A DNA stretch of 64,000 bases, taken from assembly GCA_013205085.1 (NCBI GenBank), contig JABMLH010000001.1, positions 1 through 64,000 on the forward strand, in the 5' to 3' direction. The stretch is from Microbacteriaceae bacterium VKM Ac-2854. GTDB lineage: Bacteria; Actinomycetota; Actinomycetes; Actinomycetales; Microbacteriaceae. Of the stretch, positions 8,605 to 17,505 are shown one piece after another (positions within the stretch are counted from its first letter, which is position 1; the number at the start of each line of letters is the position of its first letter). A model generated the notes under the pieces. It saw only the letters and a list, made by a program, of their open reading frames with translations, was not told where the DNA came from and did not search any database. Both the position numbers and the translations under genes were made by a program.

Positions 8605-9072
8605 ATGGAAACGCAGCAGCTCCGCGACCTGGTCGCCTCGCCGGCCTACGCGGACGCCCTCTCCCGGGTGCGCCGGATGGTCTCGCTCTCGATCGATCCC
8701 GCGGTTCCCGAAGCGGCGTGGGCGCTCGACGCGAAGAAGATCGACAGCGCCGGCCTCAGCCTTGAGACGCTGACCGAGCTGCTGCGCTCCGAGCGCGACC
8801 GCTTCGCGTGGTTCGTGGCGCTGAAGCTGAAGAAGTACGCGGGCGCCGTGATCGACGACGACAATCCGTACGCTCTCGACCTCGACCTGCCGGGGCTGCG
8901 CTACTACGCCGACGTGCTGGTGACCCACCTGGTCGAGTACGCCCTGCTCGCGGGCCCGGCCGCCGTGCTCGAGGACTACCTCAGAGGCACCCGTATCCCC
9001 GGCGCGAAGAAGTACGGCCGCGAGCTGGCGACCATCGCCGAGCGGGCGGATGCACGGTTGGTGCCGGCCTGA
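8605..9072 (+). CDS. Small soluble protein of unknown function
   Basis: The protein is 155 aa and I do not recognise it. It is helical and soluble, with alternating charged blocks (LRSERDRFAWFVALKLKKYA) and a C-terminal GTRIPGAKKYGREL loop. There is no signal peptide or membrane segment. The start at ATG 8605 is supported by CAGAAT (8592-8597), a plausible -10 box 7 nt upstream in the leaderless layout; ATG 8596 in the same frame is the alternative. The next gene follows about 60 bases downstream on the same strand. Confidence 0.65.
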   Translation: METQQLRDLVASPAYADALSRVRRMVSLSIDPAVPEAAWALDAKKIDSAGLSLETLTELLRSERDRFAWFVALKLKKYAGAVIDDDNPYALDLDLPGLRYYADVLVTHLVEYALLAGPAAVLEDYLRGTRIPGAKKYGRELATIAERADARLVPA

Positions 9073-9134
9073 AACCCGAGGGCTCATCGCAGCGTCGTGC
9101 TGCGGGTGGCAACCCCCTGTTCGACGGGGACCCG

Positions 9135-9863
9135 ATGCTCGATCGCCTCGCGGCGGCGGCGTGGCCCGGCCTGATCATCGAGCCCTACGAGGGCTGGCTG
9201 TTCCGGGCGGCGGGCGGCGTCACGAAGCGCGCCAACGCGGTGCTGCCGCTCGGCGAGGTGACGGATGCGGACCGCGCGATCGACGCGGCCGAGGCGTTCG
9301 CGGCGGCGCACGGCATCCCGCCGCTGTTCCAGCTCAGCCCGGCGAGCGTGCCGGCTGATCTCGCCGAGCGTCTGCTCGCGCGCGGCTACGCGCCGATCGA
9401 CCGGACGATGGTGCTGACGGGCTCGGTGGCGGCTGCGCTCGCCGCGCTGGGCGAGGGGCCGCAGGCGCGTCTCGCCGACGAGCCCGATGCCGCCTGGCTC
9501 GACGCCTGGTGGGCTGTCGACGGACGCGGGGGAGCGGCCGAGCTGGAGCTCGCGCGGCGCATCCTGGCCGGAGCGCGTTCGCGCTACGCGAGCGTCGGGA
9601 GCAGCGACGCGACCGGCCGGCTCGCCTACGTCGACGCGCCGGACGGCACACCGTGGGTCGGCCTCTACGCCCTGGCGACCCGCCCCGAAGCTCGCCGACG
9701 CGGCCACGCCCGCACGATCATCCGGAGCCTGCTCCAGGATGCGCACGAGCGCGGCGTCGACCGCCTCTGGATCCAGGTGCTCGCGGCGAACGCATCCGCC
9801 CTCTCGCTCTACACCGCCCTCGGCTGCACCCCCGCCTCCGAGTACGCGTACTGGCGCCGCTGA
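9135..9863 (+). CDS. GNAT-family N-acetyltransferase
   Basis: The protein is 242 aa. The C-terminal GNAT domain carries the acetyl-CoA motif ATRPEARRRGHARTIIRSLL and then VLAANASALSLYTALGC, the usual last strand and helix. The N-terminal 100 residues form a second, degenerate acetyltransferase-like half (ending LLARGYAPIDRTMVL), as in the longer two-domain GNATs. The substrate is unknown. The start is somewhat uncertain: ATG 9135 has GGGGA nearby, while the open frame extends upstream over the end of the preceding gene. Confidence 0.8.
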   Translation: MLDRLAAAAWPGLIIEPYEGWLFRAAGGVTKRANAVLPLGEVTDADRAIDAAEAFAAAHGIPPLFQLSPASVPADLAERLLARGYAPIDRTMVLTGSVAAALAALGEGPQARLADEPDAAWLDAWWAVDGRGGAAELELARRILAGARSRYASVGSSDATGRLAYVDAPDGTPWVGLYALATRPEARRRGHARTIIRSLLQDAHERGVDRLWIQVLAANASALSLYTALGCTPASEYAYWRR

Positions 9864-9871
9864 CCCGCGTC

Positions 9872-9916
9872 GCGAAAAGTTGCAGCCCTGGCCGGGTCGG
9901 GGCTGCAACTTTTCGC
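9872..9916. repeat. Palindromic repeat, GCGAAAAGTTGCAGCCC family, copy 1
   Basis: A perfect 17-base stem, GCGAAAAGTTGCAGCCC (9872-9888) against 9900-9916, with an 11-base loop, lies between converging genes. On either strand the stem ends in a T-rich run (AACTTTTCGC), so it is a good bidirectional terminator. Copies are at 21502-21546 and 44083-44127. Confidence 0.85.
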
Positions 9917-9931
9917 CGGAGGGGTGGGGCG

Positions 9932-10708
9932 TCAGGACTTCGCGGCGGCGAGGTGGGCGGCGGCGGCTTGCTCGAGGTGCACCACGTCGGAGGCGATGCT
10001 GCTGAAGAGGAAGCCCTCGGCCAGGCGCTGGGCGGCGACGTCGCCGGAGGGGGCGTGGATGCCGACGGAGATGCCGGCGGCGGAGGCGGCGCGCTTGACG
10101 CGTTCGAGGGCGGCGTCGAAGACCTCGGCGACGTCCGGGTCGCCCGGATACGCGGCGCCGACGGCCAGCGCAAGGTCGCTCGGGCCGACGTAGAGCGCAT
10201 CCACCCCGGGCGTCGCGGCGATCTCTTCGACGTTCGCCAGACCCTCCGGCGTCTCGATCATCACGATCACGAGGGTCTGCTCGTTCGCCGCGGCCGGTAC
10301 CGGGCCGACCCGCAGCTGCGAGCGCATCGGCCCGTAGGAGCGCCGGCCCAGCGGCGGGTACTTGATGTTCGCGACGGCCTGAGCCGCATCCGCCGCGCTG
10401 TCGACGAGGGGCACGATGATGCCGAAGGCGCCGGCGTCGAGGGCCTGGCCGATCCAGGTCAGGTCGTTGGCGGCGGCGCGGACGAGGCCGACGGTGTCGA
10501 CGGATCCGAGCCGGGCGCCCGCATCCGTGGCGAGCAGGCCGTTGCGCAGGCCCTCATAGCCCATCAGGCCGTGCTGCTGGTCGAGGCAGAGGTAGTCGTA
10601 GCCGACGCGGGCGAGCCGCTCGGTGGAGGTCGGCGAGTCCATCACGATCCAGTAGCCGAGCATCGGCTCCTGGGCGCGGAAGCGGCGGGCGAAGTCGGCG
10701 GCGGTCAT
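9932..10708 (-). CDS. HpcH/HpaI-family aldolase
   Basis: The protein is 258 aa. It is a class II, metal-dependent pyruvate-type aldolase of the family that includes HpaI, GarL and RhmA, which split 2-keto-3-deoxy acids into pyruvate and an aldehyde. Visible motifs are the base/metal region LCLDQQHGLMG, the phosphate/substrate loop GRRSYGP, the metal-binding MIETPEGL and the YVGPSDLA strand. The start at 10708 has AGGAG 6-7 nt upstream. It lies downstream of an aldo/keto reductase and near an ABC importer and four-carbon-acid enzymes, so a role in sugar-acid breakdown is likely, but the substrate is not known. Confidence 0.88.
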   Translation of the reverse strand: MTAADFARRFRAQEPMLGYWIVMDSPTSTERLARVGYDYLCLDQQHGLMGYEGLRNGLLATDAGARLGSVDTVGLVRAAANDLTWIGQALDAGAFGIIVPLVDSAADAAQAVANIKYPPLGRRSYGPMRSQLRVGPVPAAANEQTLVIVMIETPEGLANVEEIAATPGVDALYVGPSDLALAVGAAYPGDPDVAEVFDAALERVKRAASAAGISVGIHAPSGDVAAQRLAEGFLFSSIASDVVHLEQAAAAHLAAAKS

Positions 10709-10733
10709 CTGTTGCTCCTGAGGTTGTGTGGAT

Positions 10734-10808
10734 GGTTTCGGCAAGCTCAACCAGCGGGTGCGGCTCGACCAGCGGAGGACGAGTCTGCTGGTTGAGCCTG
10801 CCGAAACC
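10734..10808. repeat. Palindromic repeat, TGGTTGAGCCTGCCGAAA family, copy 2
   Basis: GGTTTCGGCAAGCTCAACCAGC at 10734-10755 pairs, with one mismatch, with 10787-10808. It lies between the aldo/keto reductase end and the aldolase start, both on the minus strand, so the two genes may not form a simple operon. Confidence 0.75.
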
Positions 10809-10812
10809 CGGG

Positions 10813-11787
10813 TCAGCGGTTGTACGGCGGTGCGACGCCGAGCAACGCGGCGCCCGCGGCGTCGGCGGCCTCGACGAGGGCGGGGTCGAGTGGATCGGCG
10901 GAGGCGAGCGCGAGGTTGCCGGCGAACTGCGACGGCTTGGAGCCGCCGAGAAGCACGGAGCCGACGCCCGGCTTGGCGAACAGCCAGCGGAACGAGAGTT
11001 CCACCAGCGAGATCCCCGCCTCGTCCGCCAACCCGGCCAACCGCCCGATCGCCTCGAAGAGCTGGTCGTTCCAGTAGCGCTCCCGGTACATCGCGGCCAG
11101 GCGCGAGTCGCCGAAGCGGCCGGTTCCCGGTGCCTCGTCGAAGCGGTGCTTGCCCGTGAGCAGTCCGCCGCCGAGCGGGTTGTAGACCATGGTGTGCACG
11201 TCGTGGGCGGCAGCGAACTCGACGTACTCGGTCTCGATCCGCCGGGCGACCAGGTTGTACAGCTGCTGTGCGACGACGGGTCGGGGTGCGCCGACCTCTT
11301 CCGCCACGCGGATCACGTCGCCGATCTGCCACGCGGCGAAGTTGGAGACGCCGAGCGCGCCGATCTTGCCCTCGGCGACCAGAGCGGCCACCGTCGACAG
11401 CGTCTCGGTCAGGGGTGCGACCCGGTCGGGCTGGTGCAGGTAGAACAGGTCGATCCGCTCGACGCCGAGCCGGCGCAGCGAGCCCTCGACGCTCGCGCGC
11501 AGGCCCGCGGCGCTCAGGGGCGTCGCGTCGGCCGCATCCGGATGCGGCATGCCGGCCTTGCTCGCCAGCAGGTAGCCGGAGCGGCCGGGCAGCAGCCGGC
11601 CGAGGATCTCCTCGGTCGCGCCGCCGGCGTAGCCGTTCGCGGTGTCGATCACCGTGATGCCCGCATCCAGCGCCGCATCCAGGATCGTTGCGCTCGCCGC
11701 CTCGTCCGCGGTGTCGCCGAAGGTCATCGTGCCGAGTACGAACCGGGTGATCGGCAGCTCGAGGCCGGGAACGGGGGTGCTGATCAT
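10813..11787 (-). CDS. Aldo/keto reductase
   Basis: The protein is 324 aa, a complete NADPH-dependent (beta/alpha)8 reductase. The catalytic tetrad is present: Asp48 and Tyr53 (DTANGY), Lys77 (ASKAGM) and His118 (YLHQPD). The cofactor region GVSNFAAWQI and the C-terminal LLGGSKPSQFAGNL loop are also typical. It resembles the actinobacterial members that act on sugar-like aldehydes; the true substrate is unknown. With the aldolase downstream it could reduce an aldehyde produced by aldol cleavage (inference). The start at 11787 has a weak GAGA ahead. Confidence 0.9.
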   Translation of the reverse strand: MISTPVPGLELPITRFVLGTMTFGDTADEAASATILDAALDAGITVIDTANGYAGGATEEILGRLLPGRSGYLLASKAGMPHPDAADATPLSAAGLRASVEGSLRRLGVERIDLFYLHQPDRVAPLTETLSTVAALVAEGKIGALGVSNFAAWQIGDVIRVAEEVGAPRPVVAQQLYNLVARRIETEYVEFAAAHDVHTMVYNPLGGGLLTGKHRFDEAPGTGRFGDSRLAAMYRERYWNDQLFEAIGRLAGLADEAGISLVELSFRWLFAKPGVGSVLLGGSKPSQFAGNLALASADPLDPALVEAADAAGAALLGVAPPYNR

Positions 11788-11873
11788 GGTTTTCGTCTCT
11801 CGTCGGATCGTGGTCTTGCTCGAACGCGAACATGTGGGCTGGCGTGAGCGAAGGCCACCCCGGCCGGCATCGT

Positions 11874-11901
11874 CAAGATCCCCGTGTTTCTGCGGATCTT
11901 G
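11874..11901. terminator. Short hairpin after the ABC importer operon
   Basis: CAAGATCC (11874-11881) pairs with GGATCTTG (11894-11901) around a 12-base loop, 63 bases beyond the stop of the last ABC importer gene on the minus strand. No T-run follows, so termination strength is doubtful. Confidence 0.35.
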
Positions 11902-11964
11902 GAGCCGCGACGAGGTGTGCGGATCGCTGACAGCAGCCCAGGTGTTCGCTCCCGGCCGAGACCC

Positions 11965-12867
11965 TCATACGCCCGGCTCGGCATCGAGCGGATCCGGCAC
12001 TCCGGCGGGCACATAGACGGAGGTCGTCGGCAGCGCGCCCAGCGCGGCGGCGGCGCGGACGGCGGCCACCGCCTCGCGGGGTTTGCGCCCGGTCATCGTG
12101 GCCGGGTCAAGCGCGGCGGCGCGCAGCGCGCGGGTGTACGGATGCTTCGGCGAACGCAGCACGTCGATCGTCGAGCCGCGCTCCACGATCTGCCCCTTCG
12201 ACATCACCACAACCGTTTCGCTGACCTCGCGGACGACCCCGAGGTTGTGCGAGATCACGATGAAGGTGACGCCGGTCGAGGCTTGGAGATCAGCCAGCAG
12301 CGTCAGGATCTCGGCCTGCACCGACACATCCAATGCCGAGGTCGCCTCGTCGAGCACGATCAGCTCGGGGCTGGACGCCAGGGCCCGGGCGATGCCGATG
12401 CGCTGGCGCTGGCCACCCGAGAACTCGGCGGGCTTGCGGGTCCGCGCCGACTCCGGCAGCCCGACCCGGGCGAGAAAAGCCCCCGCAACGGCCGAACGCT
12501 CCGCGGCGCTCATCGCGGCCCCGCGCAGCTTGATCGCCTCCGCGACGATCTGCTCCGCCGTGAGGTGCGGATCCAGCGAGCCGTACGGATCCTGGAACAC
12601 CATCTGCACCCGCGAGCGCATCGGCCGGAACTTCTTCTCCGGCAGCTGCGCGATGTCGGTACCGTCCAGCAGGATCTGCCCCGAGGTCGGCGTCAGCAGC
12701 CGCACGATCGAGCGCGCGATGGTGGACTTGCCGCAGCCCGATTCGCCCACGATCGCGAGGGTCTTGCCCGCCTCGACGGCGAACGACACCTCGTCCACCG
12801 CGCGGAACACGCCGCCGCGGACGGGGTACTCGACGACGAGGTCGCGGACTTCCAACAGGGCGGTCAC
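11965..12867 (-). CDS. ABC importer ATPase 2 (DppF/OppF type)
   Basis: The protein is 300 aa. Walker A GESGCGKS, Q-loop (QMVFQDPYGSLDPH), signature FSGGQRQR, Walker B LIVLDEATSALD and the switch histidine (VISHNL) are intact, and the C-terminal HPYTRALRAAAL block is that of oligopeptide-type ATPases. It powers the importer formed with the four genes upstream. GTG 12867 overlaps the preceding stop by GTGA, so translation is coupled. It is the last gene of the operon running from 17182 down to 11965. Confidence 0.92.
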   Translation of the reverse strand: MTALLEVRDLVVEYPVRGGVFRAVDEVSFAVEAGKTLAIVGESGCGKSTIARSIVRLLTPTSGQILLDGTDIAQLPEKKFRPMRSRVQMVFQDPYGSLDPHLTAEQIVAEAIKLRGAAMSAAERSAVAGAFLARVGLPESARTRKPAEFSGGQRQRIGIARALASSPELIVLDEATSALDVSVQAEILTLLADLQASTGVTFIVISHNLGVVREVSETVVVMSKGQIVERGSTIDVLRSPKHPYTRALRAAALDPATMTGRKPREAVAAVRAAAALGALPTTSVYVPAGVPDPLDAEPGV

Positions 12868-13691
12868 GAGGCATCCTTCTTCCCGAGCACGCCGGCTTCG
12901 TCCCACGGCCCGAGCTCCGGAACCGAGGCCAGCAGCCGCTGCGTGTAGGCGTTCTGCGGGTGGTCGACGATCTGCTCGACCTCGCCGCTCTCGACGAAGC
13001 GGCCGTTCTTCATCACGTGGATGCGGTCGGACACCAGCCGCGCGACGCCGAGGTCGTGCGTGATCATCAGGATCGCGATACCGGTGGTCTCCTGCAGCTC
13101 CAGCAGCAGGTCGAGGATCGACGCCTGCACCGTGACATCCAGCGCGGAGGTGGGCTCATCCGCCACCAGCAGCACCGGCTCCGCGGCGAACGCCATCGCG
13201 ATCAGCACGCGCTGCAGCATGCCGCCCGAGAGCTGGTGCGGGTACTTCTGCAGCTGCGCCTCCGGGGTCGGGATGCGCACCTGCTCCAGCAGCTCGACGG
13301 CGCGGGCGTGCAGGGCGGAGCCGCGCAGATCCGTCCGCCGGGTGCGGATCGCCTGCGCGATCTGCTTGCCCACGGTGTGCACGGGCGACAGCGCGGTCAT
13401 CGGGTCCTGGGGGATCAGCGCCACGCTGCGGCCGCGCAGCTTCGCGGCCTTCTTCGGCGCGGTGACGATGTCGATGTCCTGGATCCGGGCGTGGCCGGAG
13501 ACGACGGCGAGGTCATCCGGCAGCAGCCGCAGCAGGCCCATCGCGGTGGTCGACTTGCCCGATCCGGATTCGCCGATGATGGTGACGGTCTCGCCGCGGT
13601 CGACCGTGAACGAGACGCCGTCGACGGCGCGGACGATGCCGGAGGTGGCCATCAGCTCGATGCGGAGGTCTTCGACCTCGACGACGGTCAT
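12864..13691 (-). CDS. ABC importer ATPase 1 (DppD/OppD type)
   Basis: The protein is 275 aa. Walker A GESGSGKS, a Q-loop in IPQDPMTALSPVH, signature LSGGMLQR and Walker B LLVADEPTSALD are complete, with switch ITHDL. LSGGM rather than LSGGQ is usual for the D-type subunit. The C-terminal HPQNAYTQRLLAS is the family's tail motif. It pairs with the second ATPase. ATG 13691 overlaps the stop of the permease gene by one base, and its own stop overlaps the next start by four. Confidence 0.92.
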   Translation of the reverse strand: MTVVEVEDLRIELMATSGIVRAVDGVSFTVDRGETVTIIGESGSGKSTTAMGLLRLLPDDLAVVSGHARIQDIDIVTAPKKAAKLRGRSVALIPQDPMTALSPVHTVGKQIAQAIRTRRTDLRGSALHARAVELLEQVRIPTPEAQLQKYPHQLSGGMLQRVLIAMAFAAEPVLLVADEPTSALDVTVQASILDLLLELQETTGIAILMITHDLGVARLVSDRIHVMKNGRFVESGEVEQIVDHPQNAYTQRLLASVPELGPWDEAGVLGKKDAS

Positions 13692-14623
13692 CAGCGCACC
13701 GCCTTCGCGGCCGCGGTGCCGGGCCGCAGCACCGCGAGCAGCCGCCCGAAGCCCCACGCCCCGCCGTCGCGGATGCCGTCGCCCAGCAGGTTCACGCCGA
13801 TCACCAGCGCGGCGATGAACAGGCCGGGGATCGTGACGACCCACCAGGCGGTGGTGATGAAGTCCTGGCCGTCGGAGATGATCCGGCCCCAGGTGGCGAA
13901 CGGGCGCTGCGGGCCGGCGCCGAGGAAGCTCAGCGCACTCTCCAGCAGCACCGCCTGGGCGAGCAGCAGCAGCACAACGACGACGGCCTGGTTGATCACG
14001 TTCGGCAGCACGTGCCGGGTCAGGATCGCGAAGCGGTGCAGGCCCAGTACGCGGGCGGCGGCGACGTAGGGCTTCTCGCGCTCGACCAGCACCAGCGAGC
14101 GGGTGAGCCGGGCAGGTTCCGGCCAGTTCGCGATCGCGATCACGAAGGCGATCACCGGGATGGAGGAGCCGAACAGCGCGACCACGAGCAGCAGCATCAT
14201 CAGCAGCGGCAGCGAGAGCTGCGCCTCGATCACGCGCGAGATCAGTGCATCCACCTTGCCGCCGTAGAAGCCGGCCAGCGAGCCGAGCACGATGCCGATG
14301 ATGCCCGAGACGATCACGGCCATCACGCCGACCAGCACCGAGACCTGGCCGCCGTAGAGGATGCGGGCGAGCATGTCGCGGCCGAGCTGGTCGGTGCCGA
14401 AGACGTGCCCCTCGGTGCCGGGCGCGACGAGGCGCAGGGCGATGTTCTGCGCATCCGGGCTGGGGATGGGCAGCACCTGCGCGAGCGCGACGGGCAGCAG
14501 CACCAGCGCGGTCAGCACGATCCCGATGATGAGCTTGACGCGCGAGCTGCGCCGGCGGCGGGCGACGGCCGAGCGGGCGAGATCGCGCTTGGAGACGGCG
14601 CTCGGAGCGGTGGTGGCGGTCAT
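13691..14623 (-). CDS. ABC importer permease 2 (DppC type)
   Basis: The protein is 310 aa with a cytoplasmic N-terminus and six membrane segments. GTDQLGRDMLARILYGGQVS is the hallmark of DppC/OppC/NikC permeases, and the EAA-like coupling loop is EKPYVAAARVLGLHRFAILTRH. It forms the channel with the DppB-type partner encoded just upstream. Starts and stops overlap by ATGA on the upstream side and one base on the downstream side. Confidence 0.92.
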   Translation of the reverse strand: MTATTAPSAVSKRDLARSAVARRRRSSRVKLIIGIVLTALVLLPVALAQVLPIPSPDAQNIALRLVAPGTEGHVFGTDQLGRDMLARILYGGQVSVLVGVMAVIVSGIIGIVLGSLAGFYGGKVDALISRVIEAQLSLPLLMMLLLVVALFGSSIPVIAFVIAIANWPEPARLTRSLVLVEREKPYVAAARVLGLHRFAILTRHVLPNVINQAVVVVLLLLAQAVLLESALSFLGAGPQRPFATWGRIISDGQDFITTAWWVVTIPGLFIAALVIGVNLLGDGIRDGGAWGFGRLLAVLRPGTAAAKAVR

Positions 14624-15555
14624 GCCGTTGCCTTCTTCCCGAGGCGGACCCGCGGGTCCAGGAGCGGATAGCAGAGGTCGATCGCGAGCTGCACCGCGAC
14701 CGCGAGGACCGCCGTGACCATCACGGTCGCCTGGATGAGGGGGTAGTCGCGGGTCTCGAGGGCGCGCACGACGAGGGAGCCGAGGCCGGGCCAGCCGAAG
14801 ACGACCTCGACCACCACGACGCCGTTGAGCATGCCGGCGAAGCGGGTGCCGAGCGCCGTGAGCACCGGGATCGCGCTGTTGCGCATCCCGTAGCCCCAGG
14901 TCAGCGCGCCGCCGGAGATGCCGCGGGCCCGGGCGACGGTGATGTACGGCGAGGCCATCACGTTCACCATCTCGCGGCGCACCATCCGCGAGAGCAGGGC
15001 GATCTGCAGGATGGCCACCGTGACGGCGGGCAGGATCAGCCCGGCCCAACTGGAGAAGCCGGCGGCGGGCAGGATCGGGAAGGTCACCGCGAACACGGTG
15101 AGCAGCATGATGCCGATCCAGAAGTCGGGCATCGACTGCCCGGCGATGGTGAGGATGTTCACGCCGAGCTCGCGCCCGGTGTCGGCCTTGCGCGCCATCC
15201 AGACACCGAGCGGGATGGAGACCACGATCGCGATCAGGATGGCCGCGACCGCGAGGGTGATCGTGTTCGGCACCCGCGAGAGCACCACCTCCAGCGCCGG
15301 TTGGCGGAAGGAGTACGAGGTGCCGATGTTGCCCTGGAACACCTCGCTGATGAACCGTCCGTACTGCACCCAGACCGGCTGATCGAGCCCCATGTTCGTG
15401 CGGATCGCGTCGAGCTCGGCCTGCGACGCCAGCGGCCCCGCGTAGGCGTACGCGGGGTCGCCGGGCGCCAACCGGATCAGGATGAAGACCGCTGAGATCG
15501 TGAGGAAGATCGTCAGAATGCTCTGGCCGAGCCGGGTCAGTACGTAACGGATCAT
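14620..15555 (-). CDS. ABC importer permease 1 (DppB type)
   Basis: The protein is 311 aa and begins MIRYVLTRLGQSILTIFLTI, with RLAPGDPA and the extracytoplasmic loop GLDQPVWVQYGRFISEVFQG, all hallmarks of DppB/OppB permeases. Six membrane helices and the coupling loop SPYITVARARGISGG are visible. It starts 4 bases after the binding-protein gene and is coupled to permease 2. Substrates of this superfamily include peptides, nickel, sugars and opines; the neighbouring genes point to a sugar acid. Confidence 0.92.
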   Translation of the reverse strand: MIRYVLTRLGQSILTIFLTISAVFILIRLAPGDPAYAYAGPLASQAELDAIRTNMGLDQPVWVQYGRFISEVFQGNIGTSYSFRQPALEVVLSRVPNTITLAVAAILIAIVVSIPLGVWMARKADTGRELGVNILTIAGQSMPDFWIGIMLLTVFAVTFPILPAAGFSSWAGLILPAVTVAILQIALLSRMVRREMVNVMASPYITVARARGISGGALTWGYGMRNSAIPVLTALGTRFAGMLNGVVVVEVVFGWPGLGSLVVRALETRDYPLIQATVMVTAVLAVAVQLAIDLCYPLLDPRVRLGKKATA

Positions 15556-15559
15556 CGAA

Positions 15560-17182
15560 TCAGGCCAGCTTCACGGTGGCGAGGTCGTAGGAGTTGATCG
15601 GCTTGAGCGTGATGCCCTCGACGGTCTTGCGGCGGGCGAGCAGCGCGTTGGGGATGAAGCCCCAGAGCGACGGGGTGAGGTCCCACACCTTCTGCTGCGC
15701 ATCCGCGAGCAGGGCGTTGCGAGCGGTCTCGTCGCGGGTGGCGCTGGCCTGCTCGATGATCGTCGAGATCTCGGGGAAGACGAAGCCGTGGTACGAGTCG
15801 CGCGTCGCCTCCTTCTCGGCCGTGCCGCCGTACATGCCCTGCATGTTGGTCAGCGCGAGTCCGGTCTGGTTGCCGTAGCCGTTGCCCAGCACATCCCAGT
15901 CGCCGGCCTCGCCGCGGCGCCACTTGGAGATGTCGCCGCCGGGCTCGAACTGCTGCAGGGTGACGGTGACGCCGACGGCCTTGAACATCTCGACCATCGC
16001 CTCCATCGTGGCGGCGTCGCCGGCGAACTCGCCGTTCTCCCAGATGAAGGTGAGCGCGAGGTCGCTGACGCCGAGGCGGGCGAGCTCGCTTTTAGCCTTG
16101 TCGGGGTCGTACTCGAACGAGCCGGTCTTCACCCAGCCCTCGAGGGTCTGCGGCACCACGCCGTCGGCGATGGTGACGGTGTCGCCCATGATGCCCTTGG
16201 CGATGGAGTCGCCGTCGACCGCGTAGGTGAGCGCGCGGCGCACCTCGGGGTTCGCCAGCGGGTGCGAGGCGTCCTTGCGGAAGTTGAAGAACAGGTGGTT
16301 GAAGCGGGTGCCGGTGACGGATTCGATCACGACGTCGGCGACGCTGGCCAGTTGAGCAGCGGAGTCGGCGGTGATCGAGTCGATCACGTCGACCTCGCCC
16401 GAGCGCAGCGCGACGACGCGGCTGGACTCCTCCGACATAAAACGCACCTCGACGGTCTCGACCGTCGGCTTCACGTCGCCCCAGTAGTTCTCGTTGATCT
16501 CGAGCGTGTAGGTGCCGGTGCCGCTCTCGGCCTTGGTCACCTTGTAGGGGCCGGTGCCGACGCCGTCCTGCAGTTCGGCGGCCTCGTTCGCGGCGGCCGG
16601 GGTGATCAGGATGTTCGACATCAGCGAGTCGAGCACCACGAGCGGCTGCTGCGTGTCGAGCGTGAAGGTGAGGTCGTCGACCTTGTTCACGGTGGGGAAC
16701 TCGGGGAACTGCGGGGCGACGAAGGAGCCCTCGACGGCGGCGTAGGACTCGAGCGCCTTCGCGACGTCCTCGACGGCCAGGGCCGTGCCGTCGGAGTAGA
16801 CGATGCCCTCCTTGAGCTTGACGGTCCACTGGGTGTCGGAGGTCTGCTCGAAGCTCTCGGCCAGGACCAGCTGTGGCTTGAGGTCGTCGCCGATGGCGGT
16901 GAGGGCCTGGCGCACGGCGCGCTGCACGGTGACGGCGGCGTCGAACTGGTTCAGCTTGTTGTCGAGGCTGACCAGCGAGCGGTTCAGCGCGAGGGTGAGG
17001 GTGCCGGTGCCCGCGGCGCCGCCGGTCGTGCCGCCGGTGGTCGGGCCGGCGCAACCGGCGAGGGCGGAGGCGGAGAGGGCGCCGAAGCCGGCGACCGCGC
17101 TCATCCGGAAGAGCGTGCGGCGCGAGAGGAAAGCGCTCGGGACGCTCGCCATCGTGGCGTCGAGGGCGGAATTGCTGGTCAT
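15560..17182 (-). CDS. ABC importer solute-binding lipoprotein (SBP family 5)
   Basis: The protein is 540 aa. It has a twin-arginine signal (SRRTLF, Arg21-Arg22) followed by a lipobox LAGC with Cys44, so it is probably exported folded by Tat and lipidated. The mature part has the peptide/nickel-type family 5 fold (WTVKLKEGIVYSDGTALAVE, then VRRALTYAVDGDSIAKGI). The start at 17182 has GGGAGG 6-7 nt upstream. It is the first gene of the importer operon. Its promoter shares a palindromic operator with the divergent four-carbon-acid kinase, which suggests the importer serves that pathway. Confidence 0.92.
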   Translation of the reverse strand: MTSNSALDATMASVPSAFLSRRTLFRMSAVAGFGALSASALAGCAGPTTGGTTGGAAGTGTLTLALNRSLVSLDNKLNQFDAAVTVQRAVRQALTAIGDDLKPQLVLAESFEQTSDTQWTVKLKEGIVYSDGTALAVEDVAKALESYAAVEGSFVAPQFPEFPTVNKVDDLTFTLDTQQPLVVLDSLMSNILITPAAANEAAELQDGVGTGPYKVTKAESGTGTYTLEINENYWGDVKPTVETVEVRFMSEESSRVVALRSGEVDVIDSITADSAAQLASVADVVIESVTGTRFNHLFFNFRKDASHPLANPEVRRALTYAVDGDSIAKGIMGDTVTIADGVVPQTLEGWVKTGSFEYDPDKAKSELARLGVSDLALTFIWENGEFAGDAATMEAMVEMFKAVGVTVTLQQFEPGGDISKWRRGEAGDWDVLGNGYGNQTGLALTNMQGMYGGTAEKEATRDSYHGFVFPEISTIIEQASATRDETARNALLADAQQKVWDLTPSLWGFIPNALLARRKTVEGITLKPINSYDLATVKLA

Positions 17183-17292
17183 CGTTGACCTCCCATAGAG
17201 AGTCACCAGGGGTGACGGCTGCTGACGTTCGACGGGGCGCTTCGTCACCGTGGATGAACGGGGGAGCGACGGTGCCTCGTGGTGCCGTCGCA

Positions 17293-17333
17293 ACTATTGC
17301 ATGGTTGCGCACACTGCGCAACCAAGTTAGCGT
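17293..17333. promoter_or_regulatory. Divergent promoters sharing a palindromic operator
   Basis: A perfect palindrome GGTTGCGCA-N3-TGCGCAACC spans 17303-17323. To the right, its TTGCGC (17305-17310) is 17 nt from TAGCGT (17328-17333), a good plus-strand promoter for the kinase gene. To the left, the mirrored TTGCGC is 17 nt from AATAGT (minus strand, 17293-17298), a promoter for the importer. One repressor here could shut both operons; the DeoR protein encoded at 19785 is the likely binder (inference). The rest of the gap 17183-17505 holds no gene. Confidence 0.65.
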
Positions 17334-17505
17334 GATCCGTGCAGCGAGCCGGTCGGAGCCGGCGCGAGGCGCATTCTGGACCATCGCGACGGCGCGTGCA
17401 ACCGCTCTCTCCGTGCGATCCATGCATCCGGCCGCTGAGCCGGGAGCCTTCTCATTCCGCGGACAACCGTCCCGAATCCGACCGATCGAGCCCGAAGGAG
17501 CGACC

